DNA of 64,000 nt. Origin: Billgrantia saliphila. GTDB lineage: Bacteria; Pseudomonadota; Gammaproteobacteria; Pseudomonadales; Halomonadaceae. The notes under the pieces were generated by a model, which was not told where the DNA came from, did not search any database, and saw nothing but the letters and a program-made list of their open reading frames with translations. The DNA is taken from contig NZ_PJRN01000007.1 of the NCBI RefSeq assembly GCF_002930105.1, positions 124,001 through 188,000 of the forward strand, in the 5' to 3' direction. Positions 26,899 through 39,708 of this stretch are shown here, one piece after another. The first letter of the stretch is position 1, and each line of letters starts with the position of its first letter. Both the position numbers and the translations under genes were made by a program.

Positions 26899-28728
26899 TC
26901 AGTCCCCCATCACCACGCCTTCACGACGCGGGTCGGCGCCGCCGAAGAAACCGTCCTCCGTGCGCTGAATCGCCTGTAGACCGCTGGTCAATTCCCGCTC
27001 GCTGGCTTCATGTCCCAAGGCATTGAGCGATTCGATCACCTCCGCGGGGAAGCGTCCCTCCTCAAGGAAGGCCGGGCCGCCCAGCGTAATGGCGTGAGGC
27101 AGGTCGAGCGCCTCCTGCGCATCGAGCCCCCAGTCCAGCATCGCGACCAGCGCTTTAGCCGTGTAGTGAATGATCGCGGCACCGCCGGGCGAGCCAAGGC
27201 TGGCGATCAGCTCGCCACTCTCGCGGTCGAAGACCAGCGTCGGGCTCATGCTCGAGCGCGGCCGCTTGCCGGGCTCTACGCGATTGGCGATCGGCGTGCC
27301 GTCATCATCCAGCGGCCGGAACGAGAAGTCGGTGAGCTCGTTATTGAGCAGATAACCGCCTGGCAGGTCGGTGCCGCCATCGGCCAGCATACGCGAGCCG
27401 AAGGCTTGCTCGATGGTGGTGGTAATGGCCACCGCGTTGCCTTCCTCGTCGATGATGCTGATGTGGCTGGTGCCGTACTCAGGCTGCGTGGGCTGGACAG
27501 CCCAAGCGGTGTCCAGGTTGCCGGGGTCGCCAGGCCTGGCCCCTTCGGGACCCATGCTCTCATCACCGATCAACTCGGCACGCTCGGCAAGGTAATCCGT
27601 ATCGACCAGGCTGTTCCAATCCCCCCCGGGAGCGTCGACGAAGTCGGGATCGCCGATGAACTTGTTGCGGTCGGCGAATGCCAGGCGTGATGCCTCGAGG
27701 AAGCGATGCAGCCACTCGGTGCTTGGCCGATCCCCTTCGAGCGGTTCGTCGAGTTCGGGTAGATGTTCCATGATCCCCAGAATCTGCATGATAGTGAGGT
27801 GACCCGACGACGGCGGCGGGAAGCCACAGACACGATACTCCTGCCAGTCGGTGCAGAGCGGAGCCCGCTCCTTGGCCACGTAGGTGGCCATGTCTTCCAT
27901 GCTGATCGCGCCCGGCCGCTCCGGGTGATGCTGGACACGAGACACCAGATCCTCGGCGATCGGCCCGGTGTGCAGCGCCTTGCTGCCTTGCTCGGCAATG
28001 TCGCTCAGAATGGCGGCCAAGGCGGGGTTCTTGAGTTCGTGCCCTTCGGCAAGCGGTTCGCCCTGCTCGTCGTAGTAGAAGGAACCAGCGAGCGGATCCT
28101 CGCGCAGCTGCTGCTCCTCGGCGAGGCTGGTATGCAGACGACGGCTGACCGGAAAGCCTTCCTCGGCCAACGTGATGGCAGGTTCGAACAGCTCGGCCCA
28201 GGGCAGTTTGCCGTGCTTCTCATGAGCCATCTCGAGCATGCGCACCGTACCGGGCACCCCCACCGACAGACCGCTGGCCACCGCCTCCATGAACTCCAAC
28301 GGTTCGCCTTCACCGTTGAGAAAAAGCGATTCGCTGGCGGCCTTGGGCGCCACCTCGCGGCCGTCGTACGCCCTCACCTCGCTGCCGTCGAAGTGCATCA
28401 AGAAGGCGCCGCCGCCGATCCCGCTGGACTGGGGCTCCACTAGCGTCAGCACCATCTGCACCGCTATCGCGGCATCAACGGCCGACCCCCCCGCCTTGAG
28501 CACCTGGTAGCCGGCATCGGTAGCCAACGGGTTGGCGGCGGCCACAGCGAAGCTTTCGGTGGTCCAACCGGGTTTCTCGGTGAAGCCGGAAGAGGACTCC
28601 GGGGTAATCGCCGGGGCCTCGTAGTCGAAAGTCGTATCGGCGAAAGCCGTCGGTGACGCGCCCAGGACCAGGGCGAAGCCGGCACTGGCCAACCAGCGCC
28701 TGCAAAGAAAGTAGCTTGAAATGTCCAT
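26899..28728 (-). CDS. ggt: Gamma-glutamyltransferase (periplasmic)
   Basis: Periplasmic gamma-glutamyltranspeptidase that hydrolyses or transfers the gamma-glutamyl group of glutathione. It has an N-terminal signal peptide (about 30 residues, ending PTAFA), the GGSAVDAAIAVQMVLTLVEPQSSGIGGGAF block, and the autoprocessing/catalytic threonine in YGTSHISIID that starts the small subunit. The ERPRSSMSPTL-type glycine and serine motifs (KRPRSSMSPT and GSPGGAAI) follow. Length 609 residues compares with 580 in E. coli. The gene is monocistronic and convergent with the phosphodiesterase gene. Confidence 0.94.
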   Translation of the reverse strand: MDISSYFLCRRWLASAGFALVLGASPTAFADTTFDYEAPAITPESSSGFTEKPGWTTESFAVAAANPLATDAGYQVLKAGGSAVDAAIAVQMVLTLVEPQSSGIGGGAFLMHFDGSEVRAYDGREVAPKAASESLFLNGEGEPLEFMEAVASGLSVGVPGTVRMLEMAHEKHGKLPWAELFEPAITLAEEGFPVSRRLHTSLAEEQQLREDPLAGSFYYDEQGEPLAEGHELKNPALAAILSDIAEQGSKALHTGPIAEDLVSRVQHHPERPGAISMEDMATYVAKERAPLCTDWQEYRVCGFPPPSSGHLTIMQILGIMEHLPELDEPLEGDRPSTEWLHRFLEASRLAFADRNKFIGDPDFVDAPGGDWNSLVDTDYLAERAELIGDESMGPEGARPGDPGNLDTAWAVQPTQPEYGTSHISIIDEEGNAVAITTTIEQAFGSRMLADGGTDLPGGYLLNNELTDFSFRPLDDDGTPIANRVEPGKRPRSSMSPTLVFDRESGELIASLGSPGGAAIIHYTAKALVAMLDWGLDAQEALDLPHAITLGGPAFLEEGRFPAEVIESLNALGHEASERELTSGLQAIQRTEDGFFGGADPRREGVVMGD

Positions 28729-28776
28729 GTAGAGGGGCCCTCGGTAACTCCGTGTAAGAGGTGTACAGCATAGGCG

Positions 28777-28809
28777 AAAAAACGCCCGGTTGACGACCTC
28801 AACCGGGCG
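28777..28809 (-). terminator. Rho-independent terminator after ppsA
   Basis: Read on the minus strand: CGCCCGGTTGA, five-base loop, TCAACCGGGCG, then six Ts. It lies 28 bases past the ppsA stop, a strong intrinsic terminator that isolates ppsA from ggt. Confidence 0.93.
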
Positions 28810-28836
28810 CGATTGTAACGTTAAATCGACACGGCG

Positions 28837-31209
<2,373 letters not shown>

Positions 31210-31496
31210 GTAACCCCCTTGATCTTCGATGCCTGTTCTCCGGTCGCCGACGTGGCGTCGCGACACGAGAGTGTCAGGTTTCGGGACAATCACACGATGC
31301 TGCTCACCTTAAACGTAAGCGGCCATATTCGCCATTGGTCTAACATCGAAGTCACTGAAGGTTTTTTACAACATGGCTCCGTTTTGCCGCGTTTCTGTAG
31401 TCGCAACCCCTGTTTCGCCACAAAACGCACGCCTTGCCCCCGGCGACGCCACGCTCGACAATGTGGCCTGACCCCTTGCACGGAATCCGCGACGCC

Positions 31497-32330
31497 ATGC
31501 CCCGCACCGCCTTCTTCATCTCCGACGGTACCGGCATCACCGCCGAGAGCCTTGGCCGCAGCCTGCTGGCCCAGTTCGAGAACGTCGAGCTGCGCATGCT
31601 CACCAAGCCCTATATCGACACCCTCGACAAGGCCCGTACCCTGGTCGACATCATAGAATCCACCGCCGTGCGCGACGGCGAGCAGCCGATCATCATCGAC
31701 ACCATCGTCGACGAAGGGATTCGCGAGGTGATACGCGGCGCGCCGGGATTCAAGATCGATATCTTCTCGACCTTTCTCAAGCCGCTGGAACAGGAACTCG
31801 GCACGCACTCCAGCTACAGCGTGGGCCGCACGCACTCCATCGGCAAGGATGAGGTCTACATGGATCGCATCCACTCGGTCCACTTCGCGCTGGACAACGA
31901 CGACGGCGCACGCACCCACCAATACGACCAGGCCGACGTGATCCTGATCGGGGTATCGCGCTGCGGCAAGACGCCGACGTCGCTCTACCTCGCCCTGCAG
32001 TTCGGCATTCGCGCCGCCAATTACCCCCTCACCGAGGACGACCTCGACGAGGACGGCATGCTCAAGCTGCCACGGGTACTGGCCCAGCACCGCCACAAGC
32101 TGTTCGGCCTGACCATCGACCCACGCCGGCTGGCCGCAATTCGCCACGAACGCCGCCCAAACAGCCGTTACAGCTCGCTGGACCAGTGCACTCAGGAAGT
32201 GGAGCAGGCCGAAGGGCTCTACCGGCAGATGCACATACCCTTCATCGATACCACGCGCTTCTCCATCGAGGAGATTTCCACGCGCATGATCGCCGAGACC
32301 GGCCTGACCCGGCGCTTCTCACCGCGCTAG
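31497..32330 (+). CDS. ppsR: PEP synthase regulatory protein (bifunctional kinase/pyrophosphorylase)
   Basis: DUF299 enzyme that inactivates PpsA by ADP-dependent phosphorylation and reactivates it by phosphate-dependent removal. The start [27 protein letters not shown] is diagnostic; the P-loop-like [15 protein letters not shown] is near residue 150. The ATG at 31497 gives 277 residues, the same as E. coli PpsR. Divergent placement next to ppsA is typical. Its stop codon overlaps that of the convergent CoA-transferase gene by four bases. Confidence 0.95.
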   Translation: MPRTAFFISDGTGITAESLGRSLLAQFENVELRMLTKPYIDTLDKARTLVDIIESTAVRDGEQPIIIDTIVDEGIREVIRGAPGFKIDIFSTFLKPLEQELGTHSSYSVGRTHSIGKDEVYMDRIHSVHFALDNDDGARTHQYDQADVILIGVSRCGKTPTSLYLALQFGIRAANYPLTEDDLDEDGMLKLPRVLAQHRHKLFGLTIDPRRLAAIRHERRPNSRYSSLDQCTQEVEQAEGLYRQMHIPFIDTTRFSIEEISTRMIAETGLTRRFSPR

Positions 32331-33532
32331 CGTACGATACCTTCACGCCGCAGCCGCTCGATGTCTTCGCGGGTGAGGCCCATTTCGGCCAGGATCGCAT
32401 CGCTGTCCTGGCCCAGGCGTGGCGGTGCCACCTCGCTGGTGGCGGGCTCGCCGTCGAAGCGCAAGGGGCAGGCCACCTGTGGCACCGCGACCTTCCCTTG
32501 GGTCAGCGTGCGCTGCATACCGCGATGCTTCACCTGGGGATCGGCGAAGACTTCGGTAACGGTATTGATCGGGCCCGCCGGTATGCCGCGCGCCTCCAGC
32601 TCCGCCAGCCATTCGTCACGACTGCGGCCGAGCAGCAGCGCCTGTATGCGCGGCACCAGGTCGTCCCGGTTGCCAACCCGGGCCGCATTGGTGGCATAGG
32701 CGGGATCGGTGGCCCACTCGGGGTGGCCCAGCAGTTCGGCCAGCCGGGCAAACTGGCCATCGTTGCCCACGGTGAGCACGAGATGACCGTCGGCACAGGC
32801 GAAGGCCTGGTACGGCACGATATTGGGATGGGCGTTGCCGTGGCGCCGAGGAGAGACACCGCTGACCAACGCATTGAGCGCCTGGTTGGCCAGTGCCGCG
32901 ACCTGCACGTCGAGCAGTGCCACGTCGATGTGGCAACCGGCCCCAGTACGCTCGCGCTCATGCAGCGCCGACAGCACGCCGATGGCAGCATACAGGCCGG
33001 TCATCACGTCAGTGATCGCTACGCCGGTCTTCATGGGCATGCCGTCGGGTTCGCCGCCAAGGCTCATCAGTCCGCCCATGGCCTGGATCATGAAGTCGTA
33101 ACCGGCGCGGTGCGAGTAAGGGCCGTCCTGGCCGAAACCGGTGATCGAGCAGCCGATCAAGCGCGGGTTCAGTGCCTTCAGACTGGCATAGTCGAGCCCG
33201 TACTTGGCCAGACCTCCTACCTTGAAGTTCTCCAGCAGGATATCCGCGCCAACGGCGAGCTGACGAATCAGCGCCTGGCCCCTCGGGCTGGCAATGTCCA
33301 CGGCCAGCGACTGCTTGCCGCGATTGGCGCAGAGGAAATAGGCCGCCAAGCGTTCCGCGTCACCCTCCTCGGCCAGCCAGGGCGGCCCCCAGCCACGGGT
33401 ATCGTCGCCCCGGCCGGGATGTTCGATCTTGATCACACGGGCACCGAGGTCGGCGAGCAGCTGGCCGGCCCAAGGGCCGGCCAGCACGCGCGACATGTCC
33501 AGCACCACGAGTCCGTCGAGCGGTCCGCTCAT
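32327..33532 (-). CDS. CaiB/BaiF CoA-transferase, probably glutarate-specific
   Basis: Family III CoA-transferase of 401 residues: [34 protein letters not shown] at the start, with the catalytic-aspartate region [33 protein letters not shown] and [24 protein letters not shown]. Acting directly after gcdH in the same operon, it most likely activates glutarate to glutaryl-CoA with succinyl-CoA as donor, like Pseudomonas GcdG. Substrate assignment rests on the neighbour and is an inference. Confidence 0.85.
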   Translation of the reverse strand: MSGPLDGLVVLDMSRVLAGPWAGQLLADLGARVIKIEHPGRGDDTRGWGPPWLAEEGDAERLAAYFLCANRGKQSLAVDIASPRGQALIRQLAVGADILLENFKVGGLAKYGLDYASLKALNPRLIGCSITGFGQDGPYSHRAGYDFMIQAMGGLMSLGGEPDGMPMKTGVAITDVMTGLYAAIGVLSALHERERTGAGCHIDVALLDVQVAALANQALNALVSGVSPRRHGNAHPNIVPYQAFACADGHLVLTVGNDGQFARLAELLGHPEWATDPAYATNAARVGNRDDLVPRIQALLLGRSRDEWLAELEARGIPAGPINTVTEVFADPQVKHRGMQRTLTQGKVAVPQVACPLRFDGEPATSEVAPPRLGQDSDAILAEMGLTREDIERLRREGIVR

Positions 33533-33556
33533 GCTCTCTCCTCGTGTCGCCGACGA

Positions 33557-34738
33557 TCAGTTGGCGAAGGCTTGAAGACCGGTCTGGGCGCGGCCCAGTA
33601 TCAGGGCATGGACATCGTGGGTGCCCTCATAGGTATTAACCGCCTCGAGGTTCATAACGTGGCGGATAACGTGGTACTCGTCGGCGATACCGTTGCCGCC
33701 GTGCATGTCGCGCGCGACACGAGCGATGTCCAGCGCCTTGCCGCAGTTGTTGCGCTTGATCAGCGAGATCGCTTCCGGCACCAGCTGGCCGGCGTCGATC
33801 ATGCGGCCCACCCGCAGCGCGGCCTGCAGCCCCAAGGCGATCTCGGTCTGCATGTCGGCGAGCTTTTTCTGGATCAGCTGGTTGGCGGCCAAAGGGCGGC
33901 CGAACTGCTTGCGATCCAGGGTGTATTGACGGGCGGCGTGCCAGCATGCCTCGGCGGCGCCCATGCTGCCCCAGGCGATGCCATAGCGTGCACGGTTGAG
34001 GCACGAGAACGGCCCCTTGAGGCCGGTGACGCCCGGCAGGCGCTGCTCGTCGGAGACCTCCACGTCTTGCATGGCGATCTGACCGGTAATCGAGGCGCGC
34101 AAGCTGAACTTGCCCTCGATCTTGGGCGCCGTGAGCCCCGGCATGCCCTTTTCGAGGATGAAGCCGTTGACTACGCCCTCCTCGTCCCGCGCCCAGACCA
34201 CGAACACATCGGCAATCGGGGAGTTGGTGATCCAGGTCTTGGTGCCGTTGAGGCGCCAGCCACTGTCGGTACGCACGGCGCGGGTGGACATGTTGCCCGG
34301 ATCGGAACCATGGTCGGGCTCGGTGAGGCCGAAGCATCCCACCCACTCGCCGGTGGCGAGCTTAGGCAGGTACTTATCGCGCTGGGCTTCACTGCCAAAG
34401 GCATGGATCGGATACATCACCAGGCTCGACTGTACGCTCATGGCGCTGCGATAGCCGGAATCGACCCGCTCCACTTCGCGGGCGATCAGGCCGTAGCTGA
34501 CGTAGTTCATGCCGGCGCAGCCATAGCCGTCGATGGTGGCACCGAGCAGGCCCAGCTCACCCATCTCGTTCATGATTTCGCGGTCGAAACGCTCGTGGCG
34601 GTTGGCCTCGAGGATCCGCGGCATCAGCTTGTCCTGACAGTAATCGTGGGCAGTCTGATGGACCATGCGCTCGTCTTCGTCGAGCTGGTCGATCAGGCGA
34701 AACGGGTCTTCCCAGGTAACGGGGGTGATCTGGCTCAT
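33557..34738 (-). CDS. gcdH: Glutaryl-CoA dehydrogenase
   Basis: FAD enzyme that oxidises and decarboxylates glutaryl-CoA to crotonyl-CoA in lysine and tryptophan catabolism. The 393-residue protein has acyl-CoA dehydrogenase signatures [16 protein letters not shown] and the catalytic Glu in [28 protein letters not shown] and the Arg-rich [19 protein letters not shown] are specific to the GcdH branch. It starts a two-gene operon with the CoA-transferase 24 bases downstream. A palindrome lies 20 bases upstream of the start. No LysR regulator (GcdR) is seen next to it. Confidence 0.93.
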   Translation of the reverse strand: MSQITPVTWEDPFRLIDQLDEDERMVHQTAHDYCQDKLMPRILEANRHERFDREIMNEMGELGLLGATIDGYGCAGMNYVSYGLIAREVERVDSGYRSAMSVQSSLVMYPIHAFGSEAQRDKYLPKLATGEWVGCFGLTEPDHGSDPGNMSTRAVRTDSGWRLNGTKTWITNSPIADVFVVWARDEEGVVNGFILEKGMPGLTAPKIEGKFSLRASITGQIAMQDVEVSDEQRLPGVTGLKGPFSCLNRARYGIAWGSMGAAEACWHAARQYTLDRKQFGRPLAANQLIQKKLADMQTEIALGLQAALRVGRMIDAGQLVPEAISLIKRNNCGKALDIARVARDMHGGNGIADEYHVIRHVMNLEAVNTYEGTHDVHALILGRAQTGLQAFAN

Positions 34739-34758
34739 GGGGCTCTCCTCGTTAAATT

Positions 34759-34781
34759 TCTACATTTTCACCGAATGTAGA
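34759..34781. promoter_or_regulatory. Operator-like palindrome upstream of gcdH
   Basis: TCTACATT, seven bases, AATGTAGA: a perfect 8-bp inverted repeat 20 bases upstream of the gcdH ATG. The position would place it over the transcription start or in the leader, as expected for a repressor site. The regulator is not identifiable here. Confidence 0.5.
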
Positions 34782-34848
34782 CCAAGACAATCCCATTGCC
34801 AACCCTTGCCGTCCTTTTTCTTCGCCCCGCTTCTTCTTCGCCCCATCC

Positions 34849-36249
34849 TCATATCGGCGTCGGCTCGCCTTGCGCGTGTCGCCTCGCCTCCAGGCGCCGA
34901 CGCAAGGTGTGCCAGGCCACCAACCCGACCGCCAAGTTGGCCAGGAACAGGCCGATGAAGATACCTTCGGCGCCACCGAGGCGTCCTCCCAGCCAAGCCA
35001 GCGGTACGCTGAGTGCAAACAGCCGGATCATGGACAAACGCATGGCTCGGGCGGGTTCGTGCAGTGCATTGAGCGACGACACGCCGAGAATCACCACTCC
35101 CTGGGCTCCCAGGCCGAGCGGTACCCACCACAGGAAAGCGCGCAGCACGTCGCTCATGGCGTCGCCCTCCGCATAGCCGGCCACCAACCAGGGAGCGAGC
35201 CCTTGCAACAGCAGCCAGATCGCGAGCTGCCATCCCAGGACGAAGAGGAAACAGCCGAAGATCGCCCGTCGCACCCGCTCATGCTGACCCGCGCCAATGT
35301 TCTGGCTGACCAGCGGCGGCAGCGTCATCGACAGCGCCAGCACGCCGATCTGAGCGATGGCCTCGATACGCGTGCCGACACCGTAGCCGGCCACCGCCTG
35401 GTGTCCATGGCCGGCGACGATGCGCGTCACCATTGCCAGCGCCAGCGGCGTGAAAACGCTGGTGATCGCTGCTGGAACTGCGATGCGTGCCAGCTCGCAC
35501 CAGGAAGCGAGCAGGCCGACCAGCGTCAGTCCGCGGACATCGAGGCAGTCGCGCAGCTCACGCTGCCAGAACAGCGCCGCGCCCATCGCGCTCCAGCTCA
35601 GCACGGTGGCGAGCGCCGCACCGCGCACGCCGAGCGCGGGGAAAGGGCCGGTGCCGAAGATCAGCAGCCAGTCGAGGAGACCGTTGAGCAGGGCCGCAAG
35701 GGCCATCATCAGACCGGGGATGAGGGTGTTGCCCTGGGCCCGCAGCACGCTGTTGAGCACGCGCGGCACGATCACCGAGGACGCTCCCAGATACCAGATG
35801 CCCATGTAGTCGCGTATGTGCGGCAGCAACGCCGCGTCGGCCCCCAGCAACCGGAACAGCGGGTCGAGTGTCGCCAGACCCAGAGCGCTCAGCAACAGCC
35901 CCACGACCAATCCAAACAGCGCAGCGTCGGTGGCGCGCCGCCGCACGATCACCTCTTCGCCCTGCCCCAGCCGCTTCGCCACCACCGCCGAGGTGCCGAT
36001 TCCCAGACCGATAGCCAGGCTGATCACCGCGAAGACCACCGGAAAAGTGAACGACACCGCGGCCAGCGGCTCGGCCCCCAGCTGGGCAATGAACCAGGTG
36101 TCGACCAGATTGAAGCTCATCATGGCGACCATGCCGCCAACCACCGGCAGGCTCTTGCGCAGCAGGGTCAGGGCGATGGGCCCTTCGAGCAGCTCGCGAC
36201 GGGCGGGGCGCCGCGAACCGCCGTCCGCAGAGGAAGAGGATGTGGGCAT
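34849..36249 (-). CDS. MATE family efflux transporter
   Basis: A 466-residue inner-membrane protein with about 12 hydrophobic segments and two MatE repeats: LLRKSLPVVGGMVAMMSFNLVDTWFIAQLGAEPLAAVSFTFP at the start is typical, and the second repeat follows ASWCELARIAVPAAITSVFTP near residue 240. Cation-coupled drug or metabolite export is expected; the substrate is unknown. The gene lies between unrelated catabolic units on the same strand. Confidence 0.92.
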   Translation of the reverse strand: MPTSSSSADGGSRRPARRELLEGPIALTLLRKSLPVVGGMVAMMSFNLVDTWFIAQLGAEPLAAVSFTFPVVFAVISLAIGLGIGTSAVVAKRLGQGEEVIVRRRATDAALFGLVVGLLLSALGLATLDPLFRLLGADAALLPHIRDYMGIWYLGASSVIVPRVLNSVLRAQGNTLIPGLMMALAALLNGLLDWLLIFGTGPFPALGVRGAALATVLSWSAMGAALFWQRELRDCLDVRGLTLVGLLASWCELARIAVPAAITSVFTPLALAMVTRIVAGHGHQAVAGYGVGTRIEAIAQIGVLALSMTLPPLVSQNIGAGQHERVRRAIFGCFLFVLGWQLAIWLLLQGLAPWLVAGYAEGDAMSDVLRAFLWWVPLGLGAQGVVILGVSSLNALHEPARAMRLSMIRLFALSVPLAWLGGRLGGAEGIFIGLFLANLAVGLVAWHTLRRRLEARRHAQGEPTPI

Positions 36250-36315
36250 GAGACCTCGGAACGGGAAACGGGCACCCGATTGTGCCCGCTTCCCGTCAAC
36301 CTTCCAAAATCGGGT

Positions 36316-37218
36316 TCAGCTCTCCTCGCCCGCGCGATACAGCTGCTGAATGCTGGAGAAGTCCAGGCCGCCGCTGCCCTGAGCCGAGTGCAGGGCGAAG
36401 AGATTGCGCGCCTGCGAGCCCATCGGCACCGTGGCCTTGCAGCCCAACGCAAGCTCCCAGGCGAGCCCTAGATCCTTGGCCATCAGATCGGTAAGGAACC
36501 CTCCCTGGTAGTCGCGCGAGGCGGCGGAACCTTCCATCACTCCCGGCCAGGGGTTGTAGACGTTGAGCGCCCAGTTGCCGCCGCTGCTCTGCTTCATGAT
36601 CTCGGAGAGCACCGCGGGGTCGAGGCCGTTCTTGACGCCTAGCGCCAGCGCCTCGGCAGTGCCGCTCATCAGGATGCCCAGCAGCATGTTGTTGCAGATC
36701 TTGGCGACCTGGCCGGCGCCGATGCCGCCGGCATGGAAGATATTCTTGCCCATGGCCTCGAGCACCGGCCGGGCCTGCTCGTAGCCGGCCTCGCTGCCGC
36801 CGACGATAAAGGTCAGGGTGCCGGCCTGGGCGCCGCCGACGCCCCCGGAGACCGGGGCGTCGAGGTAAGTCAGGCCGCGCGCCTCGGCCGCGGTTCCCAC
36901 GGCGCGCGCATCCTCCGGCGAGATGGTCGAGGCATCGACGATAAGCGGGTTGCCCTCGAGTGCCTCGAACAGGCCCGGCGAGTCCTCACGGCCGAGGTAG
37001 AGTCGGCGCACATGCTGCCCCGCCGGCAGCATGGAAATGACGATCTCCGCCCCGCTGGCGGCACTCTGCGCGCTGGCGCAGGCAAGCGCTCCGGTCTCCT
37101 CCAGGCGCTTCATGGCGGAATCGACCAGATCGAAAACACTGACCTCGTGGCCGGCCTTGACCAGGTTGACGGCCATTGGGGCACCCATGTTGCCCAGGCC
37201 GATGAAGGCGATTTTCAT
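36316..37218 (-). CDS. mmsB: 3-hydroxyisobutyrate dehydrogenase
   Basis: NAD-dependent oxidation of 3-hydroxyisobutyrate to methylmalonate semialdehyde in valine degradation. It has the Rossmann start IAFIGLGNMGAPMAVNLVKAGH, the substrate motif DAPVSGGVGGAQAGTLTFIVGG and the catalytic Lys region GAGQVAKICNNMLLG. Length 300 residues is normal. It is the third gene after an acyl-CoA dehydrogenase and HibCH on the minus strand, separated by 49 bases with GGAG before its ATG. No mmsA is present next to it in this window. Confidence 0.94.
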   Translation of the reverse strand: MKIAFIGLGNMGAPMAVNLVKAGHEVSVFDLVDSAMKRLEETGALACASAQSAASGAEIVISMLPAGQHVRRLYLGREDSPGLFEALEGNPLIVDASTISPEDARAVGTAAEARGLTYLDAPVSGGVGGAQAGTLTFIVGGSEAGYEQARPVLEAMGKNIFHAGGIGAGQVAKICNNMLLGILMSGTAEALALGVKNGLDPAVLSEIMKQSSGGNWALNVYNPWPGVMEGSAASRDYQGGFLTDLMAKDLGLAWELALGCKATVPMGSQARNLFALHSAQGSGGLDFSSIQQLYRAGEES

Positions 37219-37267
37219 GCAAGCTGCTCCTGATTGTCGTTATCGAAATCGGCTATTGCGATCGTGG

Positions 37268-38422
37268 TCAACGCACCCGCTGACCGACACCGAGGTCACG
37301 CAGCGGATGCGCTTCGTCATTCCACAGCGGAGTCATCAGGGCCTGAAGATCCGCCTCGTCCACGCTGTCGACATCGGCATGCTGCCAGCGCGGAGCCTTG
37401 TCCTTGTCGATCAACAGCGCCCGAACGCCCTCGGCGATGTCGCCGCGACGGCAGCACTGCACCGAGAGATTGAGCTCGTCGCGGAAGGCATCGGCCAGGC
37501 TGGTGTGGCGGTGCCGTTCGAGCATGCGCCACACCAGGTGAGCGCTCAGCGGGCTACCGGCCTCGAGGCGAGCGCGGTTGGCGGCAAGCCAGGCATCGTC
37601 GTGCTCGTCGGCCAGGATGCGCTTGACGGCGGTGGAGGCATCGACTCGTGCCACCAATGCCTGAAGGTGATCGAGATGCGGCCAGACTTGGGGCTCGGGC
37701 GCCTGATCGCGCTGCTCCATCTCGTCGATGGCCCGCTGCATGCAAGCCTGCAGCTCCTGCGCGCTGCGCGCGCCATAGTCGGCCGCGGCCAGTGCGTCGA
37801 GCAGGGCATCGCGTCGCTCGCGAGGCACGAAATGATCGGCCATGCCCAGGTCGAGCGCATCGCGGGCGTTGAGCTGGGCGCCGGTAAGGCCCAGGTAGGT
37901 GCCGACACCGGGAGGCATGCGATTGAGGAACCAACTGGCGCCGATATCCGGATACAAACCGATGGTGATCTCCGGCATCGCGATCCGACTGGTCTCGGTG
38001 ACGACACGCCGGGAAGCGCCAGACATCAGGCCCAGGCCGCCGCCCATGACGATACCGTCCCCCCATACCAGAATCGGCTTGGGATAGGTATGGATGCGGT
38101 AATCGAGCCGGTATTCCGTGGTGAAGTAGGTCTCGGCAAAAAGACTGTCGCGTCCATAACCGCGATTGTCGCCCTCCTCGGTCATGGAGCGATAGAGCGC
38201 CACGACGTCGCCACCGGCGCAGAACGCCTTTCCGCCCGAGCCTTCCAGCCACACCGCGACGATGCTGCGATCCGCCGCCCAGGCCTCGAGCTTGGCGTCC
38301 AGTTGCCTGGCCATGTCCAGCGTCAGCGCATTGAGCGACTTTGGCGAGTTGAGGGTCGCGATGCCGATGAACCCTCCATCGCGGGTCGGTCGTTCATCGA
38401 AGATGACCGCAAGATCCGTCAT
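37268..38422 (-). CDS. 3-hydroxyisobutyryl-CoA hydrolase (enoyl-CoA hydratase superfamily)
   Basis: Predicted to hydrolyse 3-hydroxyisobutyryl-CoA to 3-hydroxyisobutyrate. Its 384 residues fit HibCH rather than the shorter enoyl-CoA hydratases, as do KAFCAGGDVVALY, FTTEYRLDYRIHTYPKPILVWGDGIVMGGGLGL and IAMPEITIGLYPDIGASWFLNRMP. The ATG at 38422 has AGGAG upstream and removes 14 non-conserved residues. Its position between the acyl-CoA dehydrogenase and mmsB matches the pathway order in valine degradation. Confidence 0.9.
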   Translation of the reverse strand: MTDLAVIFDERPTRDGGFIGIATLNSPKSLNALTLDMARQLDAKLEAWAADRSIVAVWLEGSGGKAFCAGGDVVALYRSMTEEGDNRGYGRDSLFAETYFTTEYRLDYRIHTYPKPILVWGDGIVMGGGLGLMSGASRRVVTETSRIAMPEITIGLYPDIGASWFLNRMPPGVGTYLGLTGAQLNARDALDLGMADHFVPRERRDALLDALAAADYGARSAQELQACMQRAIDEMEQRDQAPEPQVWPHLDHLQALVARVDASTAVKRILADEHDDAWLAANRARLEAGSPLSAHLVWRMLERHRHTSLADAFRDELNLSVQCCRRGDIAEGVRALLIDKDKAPRWQHADVDSVDEADLQALMTPLWNDEAHPLRDLGVGQRVR

Positions 38423-38441
38423 GCCTTTGTTCTCCTGATGC

Positions 38442-39608
38442 TTATTGCAGCGCTTCGACCACACCGTCCGCCAGCAGGCGGCGGGCCACGATCACACGCA
38501 TGATCTCGTTGGTGCCCTCGAGAATCTGATGTACGCGGGTATCGCGCACCATGCGCTCCAGTGGGAATTCACTCAGGTAACCATACCCCCCGTGCAGTTG
38601 CAGCGCCTCGTTGCACACGTTGAAGCCCATGTCGGTGGCGAAACGCTTGGCCATGGCGCAATAGGCGGTGGCCTCGGGATCCCCCTGGTCGAGCCGCCAG
38701 GCGGCATGACGCACCATCAACCTGGCCGCGCTAAGCTCGGTGGCCATATCGGCGAGCTTGAACTGCAGCGCCTGGAAATGGGACAGCTCGCGACCGAACT
38801 GCTTGCGTTCGCCCATGTAGTTGCGCGCCAGGGTCAAGGCGTGCTGGGCGGCACCCAGCGAGCAACTGGCGATATTGAGTCGTCCGCCGTCGAGTCCCTT
38901 CATGGCCAGCTTGAAGCCTTCGCCCTCCTCGCCCAGGCGATTGCCGACGGGAACACGCACCCCATCGAAGCTGATCAGCCGCGTGGGCTGGCTCTTCCAG
39001 CCCATCTTTCCCTCGTTCTTGCCGTACTCGATGCCCTCGGCATCAGCCGGCACCAGGATGGCCGACACGCCACCCGCGCCGCTGTCGGGCGTACCGGTGC
39101 GCGCCATCACCACCAGCACGTCGTTGGCGCCGGCCCCGGAAATGAACATCTTCGAGCCGCTGATCACGTACTCGTCGCCCTCGCGCACGGCCTTGGTCCG
39201 CAAGCTGGCCGCATCCGAGCCGGAACCGGGCTCCGTCAGACAGTAGCAGCCGAGGCACTCACCACTGATCAGGCGGTCCACCCACGAGGCGCGCAACGAC
39301 TCGTTGCCCCAGCTCGCCACCATCCAGGCCACCATGTTGTGGATGGTAAGATAGGCGGTGGTGGAAATGCAGCCTTGGGAGAGCTGCTCGAAGATCAGCG
39401 AGGCATCCAGCCGCGACAGCCCCAAGCCACCGCGCTCCTCGGGAATGTAGATGCCCAGGAACCCCGCTTCGCCGGCACGCCGAATGACCTCGACCGGAAA
39501 ATGGGAGGTGGCATCCCATTCGGCGGCGTGGTCGGCCAGTTCGGCCCGTGAGAAATCGGCGGCTGCCTGGACGAGCGCCTTCTGGTCATCGGTAAGAGAG
39601 AAGTCCAT
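38442..39608 (-). CDS. Acyl-CoA dehydrogenase, probably isobutyryl-CoA dehydrogenase
   Basis: FAD-dependent dehydrogenase, 388 residues, with YCLTEPGSGSDAASLRTKAVREG, GWKSQPTRLISFDGVRVP and the catalytic Glu in VHQILEGTNEIMRVIVARRLL. Short, branched-chain type features and co-location with HibCH and mmsB suggest isobutyryl-CoA to methacrylyl-CoA in valine catabolism. The methacrylyl-CoA hydratase needed next is not in the window. The ATG at 39608 follows GAGGA. It is divergent from the LiuR-type regulator, with two operator-like palindromes between them. Confidence 0.9.
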   Translation of the reverse strand: MDFSLTDDQKALVQAAADFSRAELADHAAEWDATSHFPVEVIRRAGEAGFLGIYIPEERGGLGLSRLDASLIFEQLSQGCISTTAYLTIHNMVAWMVASWGNESLRASWVDRLISGECLGCYCLTEPGSGSDAASLRTKAVREGDEYVISGSKMFISGAGANDVLVVMARTGTPDSGAGGVSAILVPADAEGIEYGKNEGKMGWKSQPTRLISFDGVRVPVGNRLGEEGEGFKLAMKGLDGGRLNIASCSLGAAQHALTLARNYMGERKQFGRELSHFQALQFKLADMATELSAARLMVRHAAWRLDQGDPEATAYCAMAKRFATDMGFNVCNEALQLHGGYGYLSEFPLERMVRDTRVHQILEGTNEIMRVIVARRLLADGVVEALQ

Positions 39609-39708
39609 CGGGGTATCCTCAATGTGTGTGTCTGTCAGGCCGCGAATCGAAGCGCGATTCGACCTCTTTCGGTCAGCTGGTGGACAAGAGCGGTTTCTGA
39701 CGTCAGCC

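Noticed and set aside
32186..34780. 864-codon plus-strand frame opposite the CoA-transferase and gcdH genes
   Set aside because: The minus strand encodes two clear enzymes here; the plus-strand translation is compositionally odd and lacks motifs.
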